NCBI GenBank assembly: GCA_030549335.1
Contig: CM060183.1
Coordinates: forward strand, 28,967,052-29,031,051
DNA length: 64,000 nt
DNA from: Pontederia crassipes
Taxonomy: Eukaryota > Streptophyta > Magnoliopsida > Commelinales > Pontederiaceae
Direction: 5' to 3'
The notes under the pieces are model-generated. The model made no database searches. It was given only the letters and a program-made list of their open reading frames with translations, and had not been told where the DNA came from. The translations under genes were made by a program, and so were the position numbers. Position 1 is the first letter of the stretch; every line of letters starts with the position of its first letter. Of the stretch, positions 28,316-39,895 are shown one piece after another.

Positions 28316-30603
28316 TAGTGATATATACTAGGTAGTACACTAGTCAAAAAAGTAATAAAATATATGAGTAAATGTTGTCAATCACACGAGAAATTATTTT
28401 ATTTATTTATCTAATTTGATATGTTATTAAGAGACAACATAAATTTTGATAAATGATGTTCAAAAAATAATTTTGTAGAAAAATAAAATTAAACTAAACT
28501 AAACTATCAATGTGTAGGTTGATCTACAATGATTAAGAACAACTTGTAAAATTCTATAAATTGGATTTTAATCAATGATAATCAAGTGTAGTTTTTAGAT
28601 GATTTAGTAACATCGAAGATATGATTTCTCTTACCGGATAAGCCAATTGTCTTAAATCAATAATAAACTGAAAAATAATTCACTGACTCTACATTCGATT
28701 GTATCAAATTTAAAATGTTATGTGTTATAATTCCTAAATCACTTAATTGTCCTAACCAGTTCAAATACACATACCATACAATATAATATTTCGTCGGTTC
28801 TATTAGATTATGATATGTATTATTTCAATATAAAAGTTAATAATAAACTCTAAAAAATTATGAACTAAGAATTAGTTACACTACCCAATTAATAACCAAC
28901 TCAAAAGTTATTCAAATCTGAATAAAAGCATTTGCTTAAGCTTATAAGCCACTTATATAGTTAGTCTGAAAAATATCTAAGCGTTTCATAACTTTATAAT
29001 ATGACTAATAAGGAGATATCAAATTTACTTATAAGTTAAAAAAAATAAGCAGGGAAGAGTTGTTTATTTTTTCTAAAAAATAAGTGAAGTCAGTTGTATC
29101 ATAACTAACTAATTAGTATTAATATAAGTGTTAATCTAAACCCCTATTCAAAATAAATTTTAATTAATAAAATACTTATCAACACTTCAACTTATCAATT
29201 ATTCTATATTAGTTAAGCCAAACGAGTATGTTCATAAAGACTAACAACTTAATATTCAATTTCACACAAATTCAAAATTTATTCTTACAATAAAACTCTT
29301 ATAATTCAAACTAAAAGATAAAATAGACTAACTATTCAAATTACAGAGATGCAATAGACTAATTGTTAAAGCATAACACATCATTCCAGCACAAAGTAGA
29401 ACAACTATTACTCTTCAATAACGATGAATATCCAATCCTGTTCGAGTGTACTATGCAGAAGTTTTCTTCTTTGTTCTTCAGAAGTCCTCTTATGTTCTTA
29501 GCTTGGAAGCTTCGATTGCAAGCCCTAGTATGATATGTGACTTCCAGACGCCCTATTTATAGGGGTTTGGATTTTCACGTAATCAGAGAAAAAATGAAAA
29601 AAAAAACTTTTCATGTAAAATAGGGTAAATTCGGAGTACAATTTATTTTGAAAAATTAATTTTTCAAACTCTAATTTTTTGTCCCAATTTATTTCTATTT
29701 GATCCTTAAAATATATGGTGTTGGAGACCCTTTGCATTGGTAATTCTTCCGAAAATAAGTTTTCATCTCGAAACTAAAGTGAATCACGCCTCCTAAAAGT
29801 TTCATCATGGTTCAATCAGTGTTGAAATGGGAGTCTACAACTTTTATCACGAGACATGAACGGAGTTTCACATCCTGTGAGTCATGCAATATTCTGTTGA
29901 TATTTGCAACTTAATATTTTTCACGACCATGGAAAAAACATATAACAAACCCGTGAAATTTTGTCTCATTTTGCATACACTATGGGAGTCATGATCGAAA
30001 TATAAACGGCCTGTCATAATGTAAACTTCGACCTTTTATGTGATATATGTGAGTGAAGAATAACGGTCCATGAAATCTTTTTCTCAAATCATCTTCTATA
30101 TGTCACGACCCATGATGCATTGTGAACATCGTAAGGTCCAAAATGTCACGATCGTAATTTTTGAAAATGAAAGTAGTTTGGTCTATGAAGGTCAGATGCA
30201 TAAAATACTTTTGTAATGGTCGTGAAATGTTCACATGAGGCATGATTGGTAGGGCTGACTTGTGAAAATGTCTAATGGCCATGGCAGAAGTATCACGACT
30301 TGTGAAATATGTAATGTGACATATTTGACATTTGAAAATTTTGTAATTTTTCCCGTGAATCCATCTTGACTTGTGAAAAATATTTTTTATCTTTCAAAAG
30401 TTAAATCAACTTAAATTTTCGTGATTTTTCTTCTATTATTGTCTTTACTTTACTGTTTTAAATTATTTTTCTTATAAAATAACACCGTCCAAAATAAATT
30501 ATTGCTTCAAAGAAATTAAGAAAATAAATCTAAAAATTAATGATCAAATTATAAAAATATAATTTTAATTATATAATTGTAAAATGTGTCGTTTAATGTG
30601 CCT
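28316..30603 (-). mobile_element. Probable solo LTR or LTR-element remnant, minus orientation
   Basis: This 2.3-kb insertion interrupts repeat Q. On the minus strand it holds a promoter-like CCTATAAATAGGG (29553-29565), as LTRs do, and a region with many copies of a GTCACGA/TCGTGA-type word (29860-30370). Its left end (around 28338-28400) resembles the left end of the LTR at 62148-63316. It is non-coding, AT-rich and fossil. Borders are inferred from the repeat Q break; no target duplication was confirmed. Confidence 0.5.
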
Positions 30604-30860
30604 TTGAGGGTATTAGCTAATGTGATTTAGACCTCCTTGTCTATTTAATGTTACGTCGACATAAATTATTTCTGGGGACATGTAACCCATTATTAAATGA
30701 TTTTCTTTGGAACTTGCATCGAGTGGATCAGATGTGTTTGGTTAACAAATCATGTTTACCTCTCTCTCACTCAGAACACCATCATCCTTTAGGATATTAT
30801 AACCTAATTCTATTTATTGAATTCTCCAACCATATTTTTAAGTTTCTTTTCAGAACACCA
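30604..30860. repeat. Local direct repeat Q, second copy, right part
   Basis: It matches 25225-25470 (TACGTCGAC, GAGTGGATCAGATGTGTTTG, GTTAACAAATCAT, CTCCAACCATAT). Confidence 0.8.
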
Positions 30861-31535
30861 AAAGTCACCAACACAGTGAGCAGAATTGTCATCTCCATTT
30901 TCGAAAGAAAAAAGAGGACATGGGGCAACACAAAGGCATAAGCAAGCCTTGTCATCCTCCAAGATCGGTCAATGGAATCACATCCTTGTTCATGTCCATC
31001 ATAATAATAAAGCTTCTCCAGCCCTTCGTATTGTTTCCTGCCGGTGTTTTATTAGAAATCCAACCGCGTCCAGGCTGTGCACGTTACAACCGCACCTTGT
31101 TACAACCCTTGTCTCTCTCTCTCTCTCTTTCTCTCTCTCTGCCCCCTTTCTCTCGCGCATTAAGTCGAACACATAGTTGGTATTACTTGGTTACCAATCT
31201 CGGACGCCGTCTCCTTTGCTCCCTCCTCCTCGTCTTCTCCCCTCTCCCACAAATTTCCAAGGTCGCAATCTCCCCGCCCACCTTCCACCTACCCCAAAGC
31301 CAATGCCTCACGCCCGCGAGGAGTGGGCGAGCGCTTGATGGTTGTTTCATCTGTCCGCGGCCCGAACGCGAAAGGACGCCGACATCGCCCCGCGCGCGGT
31401 CCCTTCGTTGGTGCGTTCTTCCCCCCGTCCGCGTTTAAGCGGCCTCTTATCTTGCGACAGCAACATCCGCTCTATGCTTTGAACTATCCCGGCTGCTGGG
31501 GCCCTTGATACCTCCGTCCCCTATGTCCATGTGCT
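30861..31535. promoter_or_regulatory. Upstream and promoter region of KCS copy 2
   Basis: No exon seen. A CT-rich tract lies at 31112-31140. From about 31196 to 31535 the sequence aligns with the KCS copy 1 promoter (14148-14488) with many substitutions and small gaps; conserved pieces include GCGGCCTCTTATCT, CAACATCCGCTCTAT and GTGCTTATTTAAGG. Confidence 0.6.
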
Positions 31536-31543
31536 TATTTAAG
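31536..31543 (+). promoter_or_regulatory. TATA-like box of KCS copy 2
   Basis: TATTTAAG about 175 bases before the start codon, conserved with 14489-14496 of copy 1. Confidence 0.5.
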
Positions 31544-31710
31544 GTTCAAAAAAAGGTGCGGCTCTGCCCACAAGTCGTATGAGGAAATAAATGACTGCGA
31601 GAGAGTAATTCAGACCAATAAGGAAGAAGCATCGGGAGCTATTTTGGGGGCAGCGATAACGACGAACTCCGTCAGATCCATATTCCATTGCCAGGTGTAG
31701 TAATCGCACG

Positions 31711-33303
31711 ATGAGCGACGGAGCGGAAAATCCAACGTCGCCGGCCGATGCACCGCCGGCGATGGCGGCGAACGGCAACCACCGCCCGTCGTCGCCGGGC
31801 CGTCCCCGGTTGCCGGACTTCTTGCAGAGTGTTAACCTCAAGTACGTCAAGTTGGGCTATCACTACCTGATAACCCACCTTCTGACCTTGCTCTTGATAC
31901 CGCTGATTGCCATGGTCGTTCTCGAGGCGGCGCGGACCGACCCCGAGGACGTGTGGCAGCTGTGGCTCCACTTGCAGTACAACCTCATGAGCGTGCTCGC
32001 CGGCTCGGCGTGCCTCGTCTTCGTCGCCACTCTCTACGTCATGACTCGCCCCCGGCCCGTCTACCTGGTGGATTATGCGTGCTACCGCGCCCCCGACCGG
32101 CTCAAGTGCACCTTCTCCAAGTTCGTGAACCACTCGGCCCTCTGCGGCGCCTTCAACGAATCGGCCCTCGAGTTCCAGCGCAAGATCCTGGAGCGATCCG
32201 GCCTCGGCGAGGAGACCTACTTCCCGGAGGCCATGCACACGGTGCCGCCCCCCATCTCCATGGCCGCCGCCCGCGAGGAGGCCGAGATGGTTATGTTCGG
32301 CGCCCTTGATGCGCTCTTCCAGAACACCGGAGTCAAGCCCAAGGACATTGGCATCCTCATCGTCAACTGCAGCCTCTTCAACCCCACGCCCTCCCTCTCC
32401 GCCATGATCGTCAATCGCTACAAGCTCCGAGGCAATATCAAGAGCTTCAACCTGGGCGGCATGGGATGCAGCGCAGGCGTCATTTCCATCGACCTCGTCC
32501 GCGACCTCCTCCAGGTCCACCGTGCCACCTACGCCGTCGTCGTCAGCACCGAAAACATCACCCAGAACTGGTACTTCGGCAACCGCAAGGCAATGCTGAT
32601 TCCCAACTGCTTGTTCCGCGTAGGCGGCGCCGCCGTGCTTCTTTCCAATCGGTCATCCGACCGCCGACGCGCTAAGTACAAGCTCGTCCACGCCGTGCGC
32701 ACTCACCGTGGCGCCGACGACAAGGCCTTCCGCTGCGTGTACCAGGAGCAGGACGACGAAAGCAAGGTGGGAGTGTCACTGTCCAAGGATCTCATGGCTA
32801 TCGCTGGAGGCGCCCTCAAGGCCAACATCACCACTCTCGGCCCTCTGGTACTCCCCATCAGCGAGCAGCTCCTCTTCTTCGCCACCCTGGTGGCCAAGAA
32901 GGTCTTCAACAGCAAGGTGAAGCCGTATATTCCCGACTTCAAGCTCGCGTTCGAGCACTTCTGCATCCACGCCGGAGGGAGGGCCGTGATCGACGAGCTG
33001 GAGAAGAACCTGCAGCTGCGGCCCGTCCATGTCGAGGCTTCACGGATGACCCTGCACCGCTTCGGAAACACATCGTCGAGCTCCATATGGTACGAGCTCG
33101 CTTACATCGAGGCCAAGGGGAGGATGCGGAAGGGCCACCGCGTCTGGCAGATCGCCTTCGGGAGCGGGTTCAAGTGCAACAGCGCAGTGTGGCAGGCCCT
33201 CAGGAACGTGAAGCCTTCGACCAACGGACCCTGGGAAGATTGCATCGACAGGTACCCGGTCGAGATCCTTGATGCAACAACAATCGCTTCACACTCGCAG
33301 TGA
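31711..33303 (+). CDS. 3-ketoacyl-CoA synthase, KCS4/9/17-like, copy 2
   Basis: An intronless 530-residue protein with the same architecture as the gene at 14672-16264: two N-terminal membrane segments, the conserved entry motif at residues 34-53, and Cys253/His420/Asn453 intact. It should perform the same ER condensation step in very-long-chain fatty acid elongation. There are 8 amino-acid and about 37 nucleotide differences from copy 1, with no gaps. About 29 are silent, a pattern of purifying selection, so both copies look functional. Differences are few in the first half (about 5 in 760 coding bases) and dense in the second (about 32 in 835). The leader directly before the ATG is identical in both for about 68 bases. 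Copy 2 carries Val263 and Val269 near the active-site helix where copy 1 has Ala. Confidence 0.95.
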   Translation: MSDGAENPTSPADAPPAMAANGNHRPSSPGRPRLPDFLQSVNLKYVKLGYHYLITHLLTLLLIPLIAMVVLEAARTDPEDVWQLWLHLQYNLMSVLAGSACLVFVATLYVMTRPRPVYLVDYACYRAPDRLKCTFSKFVNHSALCGAFNESALEFQRKILERSGLGEETYFPEAMHTVPPPISMAAAREEAEMVMFGALDALFQNTGVKPKDIGILIVNCSLFNPTPSLSAMIVNRYKLRGNIKSFNLGGMGCSAGVISIDLVRDLLQVHRATYAVVVSTENITQNWYFGNRKAMLIPNCLFRVGGAAVLLSNRSSDRRRAKYKLVHAVRTHRGADDKAFRCVYQEQDDESKVGVSLSKDLMAIAGGALKANITTLGPLVLPISEQLLFFATLVAKKVFNSKVKPYIPDFKLAFEHFCIHAGGRAVIDELEKNLQLRPVHVEASRMTLHRFGNTSSSSIWYELAYIEAKGRMRKGHRVWQIAFGSGFKCNSAVWQALRNVKPSTNGPWEDCIDRYPVEILDATTIASHSQ

Positions 33304-33575
33304 AGGCATTGCTTAAAATTTATTCTTCCATTCATGTAAAGATTGCACCTGCTTTGTGTTTGATTTGTGGCGTGATTACACAAGTCCATATGGCCGTAGA
33401 GAGATTAATTGTCGATTGTGTTATTGTACCCTTTTAGGTGACAAAGAACAGGTGTTTCTTCTTTTTAACAAGTGTTCGTTCATCCTAAAATATGTCTGTA
33501 TTATTTCATAAACATGTAGCCACTTTTGCCGAATATGATTGATGGATCATTTAATTTAAGAACTAATTACCATGG
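33304..33575. other. 3' flank of KCS copy 2, shared with copy 1
   Basis: It matches 16265-16510 closely, then diverges at ATTACCATGGTT, where a MITE-like insert begins here. Confidence 0.75.
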
Positions 33576-33766
33576 TTTGGATGCCTATAAGAATAGGATT
33601 TTGTGTTCCATAAGTTGCTCCCAGGCTCTTAATCCAGCTGCTCCCAATTTTTTGTTCCTCCTGCATTAAATGAGGTGGGCCTCACTGGATTACAAAAATA
33701 CGTGTTTGGTTAAAACATGGAGAATAAGGCTTTAATCTGGCCTTATTCCTCAACCAAACGAGCCCT
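33573..33766. mobile_element. Possible MITE next to KCS copy 2
   Basis: The right end in reverse is GGGCTCGTTTGGTTGAGGAA, a typical GTTTGGTT terminus. The left side begins TGGTTTGGATGCCTATAAG, only loosely complementary. The interval starts where homology to the first KCS locus ends. Borders are uncertain. Confidence 0.4.
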
Positions 33767-35708
33767 AGTCTCAGTTATTCCAAAATTGTGATGGAACTTG
33801 AATTATTCGTCATGTTACGTGAATACATTTGAAGTTTTCAAACTGGTTTTATTGTTTTTTGAAAATTATTCACGGTGAAACAAATTGTTGTGTTTGTTTG
33901 AGGTTAGGGTGTGTGGAAGGTGAATAATTTGGCGAATAAGTATTTATTGTTGAAATTATGCCAAATAAAAAAAATAGAACAGATTACTCTTTTTATTCTA
34001 AAACGATCTAAAAAGTTGTAAAATCATTTTTTTATCATGATCATTAGCAATAACGTATTATGAAATTTTATTCACTTCAATATAAACATAAAATAGAAAA
34101 GAAAACTAACAACAAAAGTAGCATATTTTATTTTTTAAAATTTTACATATTTTTCTATAATCAAACACCAAAGTATTTTGATGGTAAGAAGGAATACTCA
34201 ACCTTTTCCAGCGTCTTAAATTTAAGATTACTAATTCACTGAGTGCCATAATAAATGTTTGGATCTATTCACGTTGAATAGATTCGCAGGCCATGATGTG
34301 TCTCGTATCATCTGCAAAGTTCAATCTAACTACTACTTTTCAAAAAAAAAAAAAGGGACTTGACAAGATGCCTGCTGACATGTCAACTTTTAAGTGGATT
34401 CCTGTTCTTATTTACTGGAAAGTGGAAACTGTTAAAAAGATGCGACTGTGAAGCCATTAAATTTTTTATAGTAATGTTCCTTCATGTATCGCCAAAAGCC
34501 CTCATGGTTTGGTTAGTGAAATGCCCCTCGTGTTTGTCAATTGGTGTCTCCGCTGGCGTTTGTCTTTACTTGGTGATCATTGTCATGACGCTCCATTAGC
34601 TTTTATATGAGACACTGTCACAACTTGAAACAGCCCTTCAAGCTGAAAGGTGAGGCTGGAAATATTCTCTTTCATTTTGCTTTGGAATGGTCGTTTTCCC
34701 ATGGAAATAGGTAGCTGTGTCATCCATGTTCATGAACCATTAAAATGGAAAGATCTGCTACGAGTTTGAGAAAAAATAGTTGATTTTTTTTTCTGGGTAG
34801 TCTATCGTTATTGAGCAGAGTTTCACTGTGCATTTTGCTTAGTCACAGAAAAGGAACGGTGTACCAGATTTTAATATTCCGAAGAACTTGGATTATAGAT
34901 CTTCAGTAATTCCTGAACAAGTTACATGTGGCACGTTTTCAGTGGATTTTTCTGATGGAATAATACAACCATAGTTGTTGTCTTAGCAGAGAACTAAGGA
35001 TCCAATCTTATAAGATGCTTGAAATTTTGTGGCAACCTTGCTCTGACGAAAAAAAAAACAGACAAATCTTAGCAACACCAAGAACAGACAGAGTTGTATG
35101 TTAGGCTAAGACTCACCGACCCCCGCTGCCGTGTGACAAAGGTTGCTTGGCCGGCCAATCACCTTGTAATATTACTAATAGCGTTTGTTTGTATTAATTT
35201 TGTTGTTCATAGTAATATTATTAGCCTAATCCACTTCAAGGACTTTAAAACTTGAGATCCAATGGTCAAGTGTCATTTGAGCTAATCAATTCGAATTGGA
35301 ATTGATTTTGATAGGCTTATATTTATATGTGAAGAACTTGAATGGTCTACAATTATTCATAACGTCGTTAGAATATAAATCTTACCATCATAAGTGAACA
35401 TAAAAAATGACGATCACGAAAAATCTTTTTAACTACTATCATAAATAAGATGAAGATAAGATCCTCGCCTGAACATGAGTTGCGACAGAAAGAAATCTCG
35501 CCCAAGGCAGGAGGAAGGTATTGTTTTAAGTTCTCTTGCCTCTTCGTGTTGCTGTCCCAGTCATCAAACAAACAAGCAATAACGATGATACAATATATCT
35601 TTCCAAGCATCTCGAAGTAAGTAATGATGCACGAATAATTAAACGATACCTCCGTTGAAAGTTCATCAGCAGTCAAGAAATGAACAGCCCAAAAGATAAG
35701 TAGAACAC
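33767..35708. other. Intergenic DNA, no firm gene
   Basis: AT-rich with no recognisable family. One suggestive piece at about 34611-34652 reads as a helical Gln/Leu/Glu-rich peptide (TLSQLETALQAER) that ends at AG|GTGAGG, a good donor, but no partner exon was found. An antisense frame of 102 codons (35368-35676) shows no motif. Confidence 0.4.
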
Positions 35709-35711
35709 TAA

Positions 35712-36147
35712 GGGGTCTTTTGGTTGAAGAATAAGTTTTAATGAAATAAAATGATAGAATATCGTAGATATATTCTTATTCCCGTTCTTGTTTGGTTCAA
35801 GGAGAATATAATTTGAAAATATTACATTTTATATTAAAAATATTTTATTATGAATAGTTGATATTCATTGTTATTATAATAGTACAAAATAATATTATAA
35901 TACTATATGAATAAATAATACAAATAAAGTACGATAAAAAAAATGTTAAAAGAAGAGAATATCTCTATTTTTTGTTTTGAAAGAATACACATTCTTCTTT
36001 GTAAAATATAAGTAGCGGTTTCACGCTTTTTAAAATAGTTTTTGCAAAATCAAAGTTTGACCATTTTATACTTATTTCGCGTGATATTTGATTATATTCT
36101 GATAATAACATAATATTCTGCTACTTATTCCAAAATCAAAGGCCTCC
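35712..36147. mobile_element. Tourist-like MITE 1 of 3 (436 bp)
   Basis: The left end is GGGGTCTTTTGGTTGAAGAA; the right end in reverse is GGAGGCCTTTGATTTTGGAA, both running on into TAAG. TAA flanks each side (35709-35711 and 36148-36150). This is the 3-base target and GTTTGG-type terminus of PIF/Harbinger Tourist elements. No coding capacity. Confidence 0.75.
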
Positions 36148-36150
36148 TAA

Positions 36151-36384
36151 AGAGTTGTTTGGGTGAAAATGAATTGTCCCATGTTATTTTTACTTTGTTC
36201 TAGAGAGAGCAAAGTTGTTCGTGGTCTCTTCAAGAACTTACTTGCTCCCTCTTTTATTATTTTTGTCATCATTACAAGTGCTGCTCCCGTCTTTTATTAT
36301 TTTTATCATCATTACAAGTGGAGCCCAAATATAACAAAAAAATAAGGTTGTAATTTTTATTTTATCCTGATACCAAATAAGGCC
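36151..36384. mobile_element. Tourist-like MITE 2 of 3 (234 bp)
   Basis: The left end is AGAGTTGTTTGGGTGAAAAT; the right end in reverse is GGCCTTATTTGGTATCAGGA. TAA flanks both sides (36148-36150 shared with MITE 1, and 36385-36387 shared with MITE 3). Inside, CTTTTATTATTTTTGTCATC followed by ATTACAAGTG is repeated in tandem (36250-36281 and 36290-36321). Confidence 0.65.
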
Positions 36385-36387
36385 TAA

Positions 36388-36613
36388 GGGGGAGTGTTTG
36401 GCATAAAATGAGAACAAAATATTTGTTCTTTATTTTTCATCCAAACAATATTTTTGAAAGTTATGTGGGACCCATTTATCATGCAAGAATAAGGAAAAAT
36501 AAAAATATTTTTGTTCTTGCTCCCCTTAGAACAAGCTTGTTATCATTCAAAAAACAAACTTGAGAACAAAATTATTTGTTCTAAAATCCATTTGACCCAT
36601 ATCAAACACTTCC
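36388..36613. mobile_element. Tourist-like MITE 3 of 3 (226 bp)
   Basis: The left end is GGGGGAGTGTTTGGCATAAA; the right end in reverse is GGAAGTGTTTGATATGGGTC. TAA flanks both sides (36385-36387 and 36614-36616). Both arms reach AGAACAAA words. Confidence 0.75.
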
Positions 36614-36616
36614 TAA

Positions 36617-37769
36617 ATCTTATTTTGCCAAATAAGAAACTCTTAAAATGTTCATATATAAAATATAATTCGGTTTGAAAAGAAATATTGCAGAAACAAA
36701 TTTATATGCCGAGTTTAGTTGGTAGTTTTAGTTAATCAATTAAAATGATGATAAATAGTTTAATAGTTGAAGATAATTTTTAAAATAAATAGATACATGT
36801 GATAATAGAAAAATTATAAGTTATTATTTTAACCAAATGATTAAATAGTTCTTACAAATTATTTTAGTTGGTAGACGATATATGTGAAGATAAATTATAT
36901 ATATTTAAAAAGCAAAATATTATATTCATTGATCAAATTTTGATCAAAATTTCTGATTATCAAAATTTGAAAACTACTTAAAATTACTTTAACTGACTTA
37001 TAAGTTTAATCAATTAGAGTTAATAATTTTGAAGTTTATATTTCAAACCACTTACCCTTCTTGTTTGGTTCGAATATAAAACTAATCAATTGGTAACCAA
37101 AAAAAAAAAAGAAATACCTTAACAGTGGCAACAAGTATTGAAAAAAAAGAAGCCAAAGTATCAAAAAGTCGCCTATCTAGATCAATATAATTGAACCTAA
37201 ATTTTTAGGTACTTAATATATGATTTCATCTTCTTAATTTAGTTTACCCTTTACGTGCAATCATCATTTGAATTATAAAATCAATACTCCCCTTGCAAAA
37301 TATAAGAAATTGAATAACAATATTGCTATTATCTCATTATCATCATTACTAATATTTGTTATTATTATTTGCAGTTTGTTATTACTGCTCAAACATATAT
37401 ACTATATAATGAGAATTTATTAATTGATTATGAATTTTATTTTATTTTTAAAAGATAGTCATTTATTACAACATTTACTCATCTTACAACTTCATAAATA
37501 CACAGATGTTTTATTAAAATAATATTGTTTATGGATATTTATAAGTAAATTTGTTTATTCGAATTTAAGATAAATATTTCAAGGATAATAAACAGAGTAA
37601 TGACCAATAATTTAAGTAACCTTTTTTTTATTGGGGAACATTGGAAGCTCTGCAGCACGGCAATGGTGGCATCTTGTGAACACGATTGCAGAGACCATTG
37701 CAGTGAAAAAGATCCCAAGAGACAACAGAGAGGCTTTTTTTATTGCTTAAAAGGTTGATGAGGGAGTCG
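36617..37769. other. AT-rich intergenic DNA
   Basis: No gene, element termini or structured repeat seen, apart from general TAAATA/TTATTA text. Confidence 0.45.
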
Positions 37770-38085
37770 TCTCAGACATCCAAGGAAATGAAGCAGCAGT
37801 AGCTCTCAAGCCGGGCGAGGGCGAAAGCTCTTAGGCGGCCACTGCGAATGTTTTTGAGAAACAAAGCCTTCCCTTTTATCATCAAGGACGACCTCAATCA
37901 TCAAACGAAAAAAGCAAAAAAAAAAAAAACAGATTCGTATAAAAGCAACAGATGTGTTAAAGGAAATCGATCTCAGACATCCAAGGAAGGATGGATCAGC
38001 ACAAGCTCTCAAGCCTGGCGAAGGCGAAAGCTCTTAGGCGGCCACTGCGAATGTTTCCGAGAAACGAAGCCTTTAGATTTTGTCA
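37770..38085 (-). repeat. Tandem duplication (offset 201 bp) containing a small repeated open frame
   Basis: The stretch from CTCAGACATCCAAGGAA through GGCGGCCACTGCGAATGTTT to AAAGCC occurs at 37771-37872 and again at 37972-38072, about 90% identical. On the minus strand both units encode a related peptide tail (VSQKHSQWPPKSFRPRPA and VSRKHSQWPPKSFRLRQA). I do not recognise the peptide. Confidence 0.7.
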
Positions 38086-38086
38086 T
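38009..38086 (-). other. Small open frame of 25 codons in the duplicated unit
   Basis: The minus-strand ATG at 38086 opens a 25-residue frame ending at 38009. It is preceded on the same strand by a telobox-like AAACCCTAA (complement of 38246-38254), a promoter element often found near the start of plant genes. The reading frame is kept in the second tandem unit upstream of 37806. It may be an upstream open frame, an exon start or chance; no family match is claimed. Confidence 0.25.
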
Positions 38087-38545
38087 CTTTGATCGTTGTT
38101 GTTTTGCGATCGACTAAACGAGCAAGACAAAAGGGAAAACTAATACAATCATCGAAAACAGAGACACGAGACGTAAGAGAGCACAGCTCGATCTCGATGA
38201 GAGCAAAAAGAGGACATTTTTCTCCCGTTTGCGGCGACATTAAAATTAGGGTTTGCAGAGAACTAGCGAGGATACGAAGAAACGTATAACGTGGTGGGTT
38301 AAATTTATAATACGGTATTTGACGGTTCTGGAAGGTTCGCGAATTGAGTAGCGAACCATTATGTTTGGGCTCGATGATGCGAAAGCTCGCTAATGGATCT
38401 AGATTTTAAAATGGGCCTTTTCAGTGATCAATGAATTCTTGCTCCTCAAGATGCCCACCCACAGAATGGGAACAAAATGTGTGTGACATTTCATTGTATC
38501 GGTTTTTTTTTAATTAATAGGGTAGGCGTACAACATTTAAATTAA

Positions 38546-39886
38546 GAAATTAATGGACATGCTACCCATGCTCCTTAGATACGTGGCCGTGCGATTTTAG
38601 ATCTACGATAGATTAAAAGAAAGCGCGGTTCACTATATCACTAGCTCGGTTCACTATAGCAAATCATGGTTCATGGCCGGTTCAGATCCGGATGGTGTCA
38701 GTGAGGCGGTCAGGCGATCCTTCGATGATCGTGTGGCGATGTCAGCTAGGTGAGGTAGCAAGGCGGTGAGGCGATCGTGTGACGAAGCGGCAAGGCGAGT
38801 GCGCGGTGTGGCAACGACGGCGAGGCGAGCACTCGGAGGGCAAACGCGTGGCGTGACAGTGAGGTTGCATCAGCAAGGGGGCGACATGGTCCGTTCAGAT
38901 CTGGATGGTGAGGCGGCCAGGCGATCATTCGACGATGGTGCGGAGATGTCAGCGAGATGAGGTAGCAAGGCCGCGAGGCGATCGTGCGACGAGGCGGCAA
39001 GGCGAGTGGTCGGTGTGGCAACGACGACGAGGCGAGTGCTCGGAGAGGCAAACGCGTGGCGTGACAACGAGGTTGCATGGGCAAGGCGGCAAGATTGCAG
39101 CAGCGAGGCACGAATCGTGCGATTCATCGATTTCATATATGGATTAGATCATGTGATTCACCGAAAATGGATGAACCGGTCATGCGACGAAGTGAGGTGG
39201 TTCACCACTTCTGCGATTTCGGCGGCGAGATAGTGCGGAGACTTCGCGATTTCGTGGGCGGTGGCAAGCAGGAAGCGAGGTCCGACGAATTCACAATTTC
39301 AGCGGTGAGATGCAAAGCAGACGGTGAGATGGCAGAGTGAGCTGGTGCGGTGAATACGTGATTTCGCAGGCAGTGGTGATGCAAGAAGCAAGGTCCAGCA
39401 ACTTCGCAATTTCAAGGCGAGATGACAGTGCAGGCGATGAGATCGTACGACGACGTCGCGATTTCATGTGCGGTGGCAAGGTAAGAAGCGCGATCCGACA
39501 ATTTTGACGCGAGATGACAGTGCAGGCAATGAGACTTTACAGCGACATCACGATTTCACGGCCGGTGGTGAGGTAGGAAGCGAGGTCCAACGATTTCGCG
39601 GTGAGATGGAAGCACCTGCCCCTTCCACTCGGCCGGCGACAATGAGGCCGCCGGATGCCCCAATGTTCCCAACGGTAGAGAGGTTGGAGTGGGCGGCGAG
39701 TGGCATGCCGTGGCCGAGAGAGAAGCGATCGACGATCATGGTGAACATGTTGAACCGGTTTCAAACCGTACAAGGTGCTACAGTAAATTACGCCTCTTTT
39801 ATCTGCCATAGATTTTACATCGGACGGCCACAGATCTATGGAGCATCATACTACCCATTTAGGTAGGTAGCATGCCCATTAAATCC
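38546..39886. mobile_element. Mutator-like element (MULE), non-autonomous, 1341 bp
   Basis: A perfect 9-base duplication TTAAATTAA flanks it (38537-38545 and 39887-39895), the Mutator signature. Terminal inverted repeats of roughly 70-100 bases carry AATTAATGGACATGCTACC on the left, ATTTAATGGGCATGCTACC in reverse on the right, then a matching GTGGCCGT and ATCTA region. The interior is GC-rich and repetitive: two units of about 195 bases (38690-38885 and 38888-39085), then about four units of 90-110 bases built on GATTTCGCG and GCAAGCAGGAAGCGAGGTCC-like words (39215-39610). There is no transposase. A unique GC-rich piece at 39604-39770 could be captured host DNA. Confidence 0.85.
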
Positions 39887-39895
39887 TTAAATTAA

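Noticed and set aside
38690-39610. Regularly spaced repeats considered as a CRISPR-like array
   Set aside because: Units are long, adjoining and degenerate, the host is a plant, and the repeats lie inside a MULE with a 9-base duplication.
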